A DNA stretch of 36,911 nt from Paracoccaceae bacterium (lineage in GTDB: Bacteria; Pseudomonadota; Alphaproteobacteria; Rhodobacterales; Rhodobacteraceae): assembly GCA_026709265.1 (NCBI GenBank), contig JAPOTI010000144.1:1-36911 (forward strand), in the 5' to 3' direction. Below are positions 34,678-36,911 of the stretch, piece after piece. Each line of letters opens with the position of its first letter. Position 1 is the stretch's first letter. The notes beneath the pieces are model-generated. The model saw only the letters and a program-made list of their open reading frames with translations, did no database searches and was not told the origin of the DNA. Both the position numbers and the translations under genes were made by a program.

Positions 34678-34955
34678 GACCCGGTAACGCCCAGCACTGG
34701 CCGACATCCTCCCCGAACCCTGAACCCCGCCGCCTGCGCGGCCATCTGCCCCCACGTCATCTTCACAGTCCATCCCCCCGCGACGATTCCGCCGCCCGGA
34801 TTCGCTGTGCCGGACCCAAACGATCCGCCAAATGGCCGCGCCAAACGGGCTGAAACCGGAATGAGCGGGAATTGCTGGCGCCAACGCCGCGCTGGACAAT
34901 TCAACGACATTCTCTTAATTTGTGCGGTACCAGTACCGATCATCTTGGGGCTGAA

Positions 34956-35273
34956 ATGAAATTGCTCATTGCGTTTGTTTTGCTGACAGGTTTTGCAGCG
35001 ACACCTGCTCTGGCGGACGTCGACATGAAGGGCCGCCACGAGTTCGGTGCGACGCCCGCGCATACTGATCCTTGTTTCGGCCACGTTGGCGATGGTAACT
35101 TCTGCCCCCAAGATACCAAAAAGCCGTTTCAGCAGACTGGAAACTTCGTGCATATTGGGGGAGAGGCATCGATGGGACTTGTCTATGATGGATCCAACGT
35201 CTCTCCGAAGAGTACTTTCTCAATCATGATCAGTTTTGGAGATGCCGCGAAGAAAAAAGGACGTGCGCATTAA
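34956..35273 (+). CDS. Small exported protein, 105 aa, unknown
   Basis: Begins MKLLIAFVLLTGFAATPALA, a clear Sec signal peptide with cleavage likely after ALA (residue 20), leaving an 85-residue mature protein. The mature part has two cysteines, C40 and C50 in HTDPCFGHVGDGNFC, which could form a disulfide in the periplasm, followed by GNFVHIGGEASMGLVYD. It resembles no family I know. The open frame continues upstream to 34872, but ATG 34956 follows TTGGGGCTGAA and starts the signal peptide. It lies between two transposase remnants, with an apparently intact frame. Confidence 0.68.
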   Translation: MKLLIAFVLLTGFAATPALADVDMKGRHEFGATPAHTDPCFGHVGDGNFCPQDTKKPFQQTGNFVHIGGEASMGLVYDGSNVSPKSTFSIMISFGDAAKKKGRAH

Positions 35274-35363
35274 CGGGGGTCAAATGCCGTGCCGTAAGCT
35301 CATCCAGATCAGTTTGCAATATTTTCAGCCGGTTCGGTAGTGGGTAATGTCTCGCTTTGAAAA

Positions 35364-35378
35364 TGAGAAAAATTCTCA
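35364..35378. repeat. Short inverted repeat in AT-rich gap
   Basis: TGAGAA and TTCTCA flank a 3-bp spacer in the AT-rich part of the 35274-35554 gap. It may be a small hairpin or binding site. Nothing else is visible there. Confidence 0.25.
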
Positions 35379-35554
35379 AATACAGCCACAAAATTCGCAC
35401 TATACACAAAACATCTGGTAACTATTCAGTTCTTGCCTGGCCGCAATGTTGGTTCGCTGGCATTCCGTTTGACACTATGTGCCGCTTCTTCCATAAGTTT
35501 GACAATCAAGACGGCTGAAGCCGCGGTGACAGGCAGCAGACAGGGCAGGCACTC

Positions 35555-35915
35555 GTGTCAGGAATGATCGACGATCTTGAGACATTGGCCCACCGGGTCT
35601 CCGGTCTGACGGCGGCCCTTGCGGACTGTGATTCCATGATTGCCGAGTTTCGCACCACGATCGCTGTCCAGGCTGCGCGCATCGCGGAGTTGGAGCGCCG
35701 CCTCGGGCTTGACAGTTCCAACAGCAGCAAGCCCCCGTCGAGCGATGGGCTGGCCAAACCGACCGCGGAGGCGTTGCGGCAACGCCGACGGTCCCGTCGG
35801 CGGGAGAGAGCGACCGGACACCGGGCGGCACGCTCCGTCGTTCCAAACACCCCGACCGCGTTAAGGATCATGATCCCATCACGTGCGCGGGCTGTGGTGA
35901 AGGGCGGACATCGGG
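35555..35915 (+). pseudogene. IS66-type transposase (TnpC) N-terminal remnant
   Basis: The N-terminal coiled coil and linker of IS66 transposases are recognisable: MIAEFRTTIAVQAARIAELE followed by RRLGLDSSNSSKPPSSDGL. After about residue 85 the frame shifts: the expected GGTLRRSKHPDRVKDHDPI and TCAGCGEG zinc-finger start are in the next frame. The catalytic domain is missing. Only the first third of the family's roughly 500 residues is present. It borders coding-like debris at about 35916. Confidence 0.72.
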
Positions 35916-36128
35916 ACACTGCAGTACACCATCTCATCGTCGGATCCCGCCATCACCCCCAATGACTTCCGCGCCGCTTACATATTCAACGTCACAGGAA
36001 CCAACAGCGGGAACTACCCTGCGGTCCCCGATGGAAAACTTGAATATAGGGATTGAGGCAGCAACTCCTGGCAAAACGTGTTTGGGGCCTTCGGTATTGG
36101 CCGGCCTGACCAACTGGATGCATTTTGA
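35916..36128 (+). pseudogene. Fragment of an unidentified protein, plus strand
   Basis: No start codon, but the frame reads like real protein: YTISSSDPAITPNDFRAAYI, then FNVTGTNSGNYPAVPDGKLE, then an in-frame TGA at 36054-36056 and GSNSWQNVFGAFGIGRPDQL up to a TGA at 36126-36128. The composition (N, G, S, T, aromatic) suggests a beta-rich extracellular or phage-tail-like protein. It begins where the IS66 similarity ends, so the element may have interrupted or captured it. Low certainty. Confidence 0.3.
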
Positions 36129-36525
36129 AGCAGCGGCGGAGCAGGTGCTGCCCCGGGTTACCATCCTCGCACAGGATAACGACATAGCGGGTATTCTTTT
36201 GAAGACCCGAAAGTGTGTGGTTATTGGATTGAATCGCATCACCCGAGACGGTGCCGATGGATTTCGAGTTGATGGACGTGTCGCCCCGGTTCTTCACCAC
36301 CGCCATGGACAGCGCGTAGGTGTTTTTGTTGGTCCCGACCCAAGTTCTGACCACTTGACGCGTAAACCCCCCGAGGCGAATGGTGACGCTGCTGTCTGTC
36401 GCGCTGAACGGGGTGTCGAACTGCTCTGGCCTCAGCTCGCTCCAGCCGCCGGCCGTGCAGGCATCCTGTCCGGTTGTCGCCGGAATCGGCACCGTCCGGC
36501 CAGTTGTGAAAGGCCGCCCCGCCAA
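36129..36525 (-). pseudogene. Fragment of an unidentified beta-rich protein, minus strand
   Basis: Within the open minus-strand frame ending at 35992, the part up to about residue 132 looks protein-like: FSATDSSVTIRLGGFTRQVV, NTYALSMAVVKNRGDTSINS, and NNHTLSGLQKNTRYVVILCE, the last resembling a fibronectin-type-III-like strand pattern. No proper start is seen; the frame begins next to the IS5-type element at its right, so the N-terminus was probably lost by that insertion. After CFKM the composition deteriorates. No family is recognised. Confidence 0.3.
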
Positions 36526-36911
36526 TCCAGGGAATTAAGCCCCGTTGACAATGATCGTGCGGCCACCACGCCGGCCATCAGGTCAATCCCGGCTGCGAAG
36601 CTTGCGCGGGTCTTGTCGGAACGCGTGGCGAGACTGTGGGCCTCCTTGATTGTCGCGAAGACAGTCTCAATCCGATGCCGTTCCTGATCGGCGTCGCGGT
36701 CAAAATCGCGGGGTGTGCTGCGGTTTGACTTCGGTGGGATCACCGCCGTGGCTCCGCGTTCCGCCCCTGTCTCCAGCACCCCATCCGCGTCAAAGGCCTT
36801 GTCGCCCATCAACATCTCACAGGTGAGATCGTCCCGGAGTTCAGGTCCAGCCTTGAGATCATGGGTCTGACCCGGCAGAACCCCAAACCGGATCCGATGT
36901 CCGACAGCATC
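36432..36911 (-). CDS. IS5-type transposase, C-terminal part, cut by window edge
   Basis: The frame is open to the right window edge; the encoded protein begins off-window and reads RFGVLPGQTHDLKAGPELRD, then MLMGDKAFDADGVLE, ATAVIPPKSNRSTPRDFDRD, the catalytic glutamate region RHRIETVFATIKE, and SFAAGIDLMAGVVAAR. This is the C-terminal half of an IS5-group DDE transposase. Family similarity fades after about 36540 and the frame stops at 36432, so the element probably ends near 36530. Whether the copy is intact cannot be seen. Confidence 0.8.
   Translation of the reverse strand, partial: DAVGHRIRFGVLPGQTHDLKAGPELRDDLTCEMLMGDKAFDADGVLETGAERGATAVIPPKSNRSTPRDFDRDADQERHRIETVFATIKEAHSLATRSDKTRASFAAGIDLMAGVVAARSLSTGLNSLDWRGGLSQLAGRCRFRRQPDRMPARPAAGAS

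Noticed and set aside
34567-34899. 110-codon minus-strand frame
   Set aside because: Arginine- and glycine-rich frame of GC-rich DNA, antisense to the transposase pseudogene end; no motif.
1-36911. tRNA, rRNA, CRISPR array, riboswitch or prophage
   Set aside because: No cloverleaf-like sequence, regular spacer-repeat array, conserved riboswitch core or structural phage genes were seen on reading through; not an exhaustive search.

Overview
The window looks like part of an alphaproteobacterial chromosome, most like the Rhodobacterales. I infer this from a cytoplasmic SoeABC-type sulfite dehydrogenase, a gltD-gltB pair beside uppP, a full-length pyruvate carboxylase, and IS families common in that group. 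It alternates intact metabolic operons with decayed mobile DNA. I saw no rRNA, tRNA, CRISPR array or prophage. All coordinates were worked out by eye.

Layout. 1-3.5 kb: a solitary DNA methyltransferase, an AEC-family permease, an unlisted 49-residue single-helix membrane ORF with a strong Shine-Dalgarno, then remnants of a serine recombinase and an IS5-type transposase. 3.6-8.2 kb: soeABC, bracketed by two IS5-type remnants in the same orientation, both ending at about the same point of the transposase. 8.6-14.6 kb: gltB and gltD (glutamate synthase, minus strand). 14.7-15.6 kb: uppP (undecaprenyl-diphosphatase). 15.6-16.3 kb: no convincing gene.

16.3-27.8 kb is an eleven-gene minus-strand catabolic operon plus a divergent SDR gene. 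In transcription order it encodes an enolase-superfamily dehydratase, an acetoacetate-decarboxylase-like protein, a D-2-hydroxyacid dehydrogenase, a sugar-binding protein, an ABC ATPase, two permeases, a FadR-type GntR regulator, a Gfo/Idh/MocA dehydrogenase, a TIM-barrel epimerase and an L-rhamnose-mutarotase-family protein. Eight junctions are 4-nt ATGA overlaps. The divergent promoter holds a perfect FadR-type palindrome. Probably a (deoxy)sugar or its acid is imported, brought to the right anomer, oxidised and dehydrated. No canonical 2-keto-3-deoxy-acid aldolase or kinase is present, so the decarboxylase-like Schiff-base protein is the best local candidate for the unusual step. This is the part of the window most likely to hold an undescribed pathway.

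28.3-31.8 kb: pyruvate carboxylase, preceded by two related palindromic sites 42 bp apart. 32.0-33.6 kb: a hipBA-type toxin-antitoxin pair. 33.6-36.9 kb: a graveyard of a DDE transposase pseudogene, an IS66 fragment, an IS5-type transposase cut by the window edge and fragments of other genes, with one small intact exported protein at 34956-35273.
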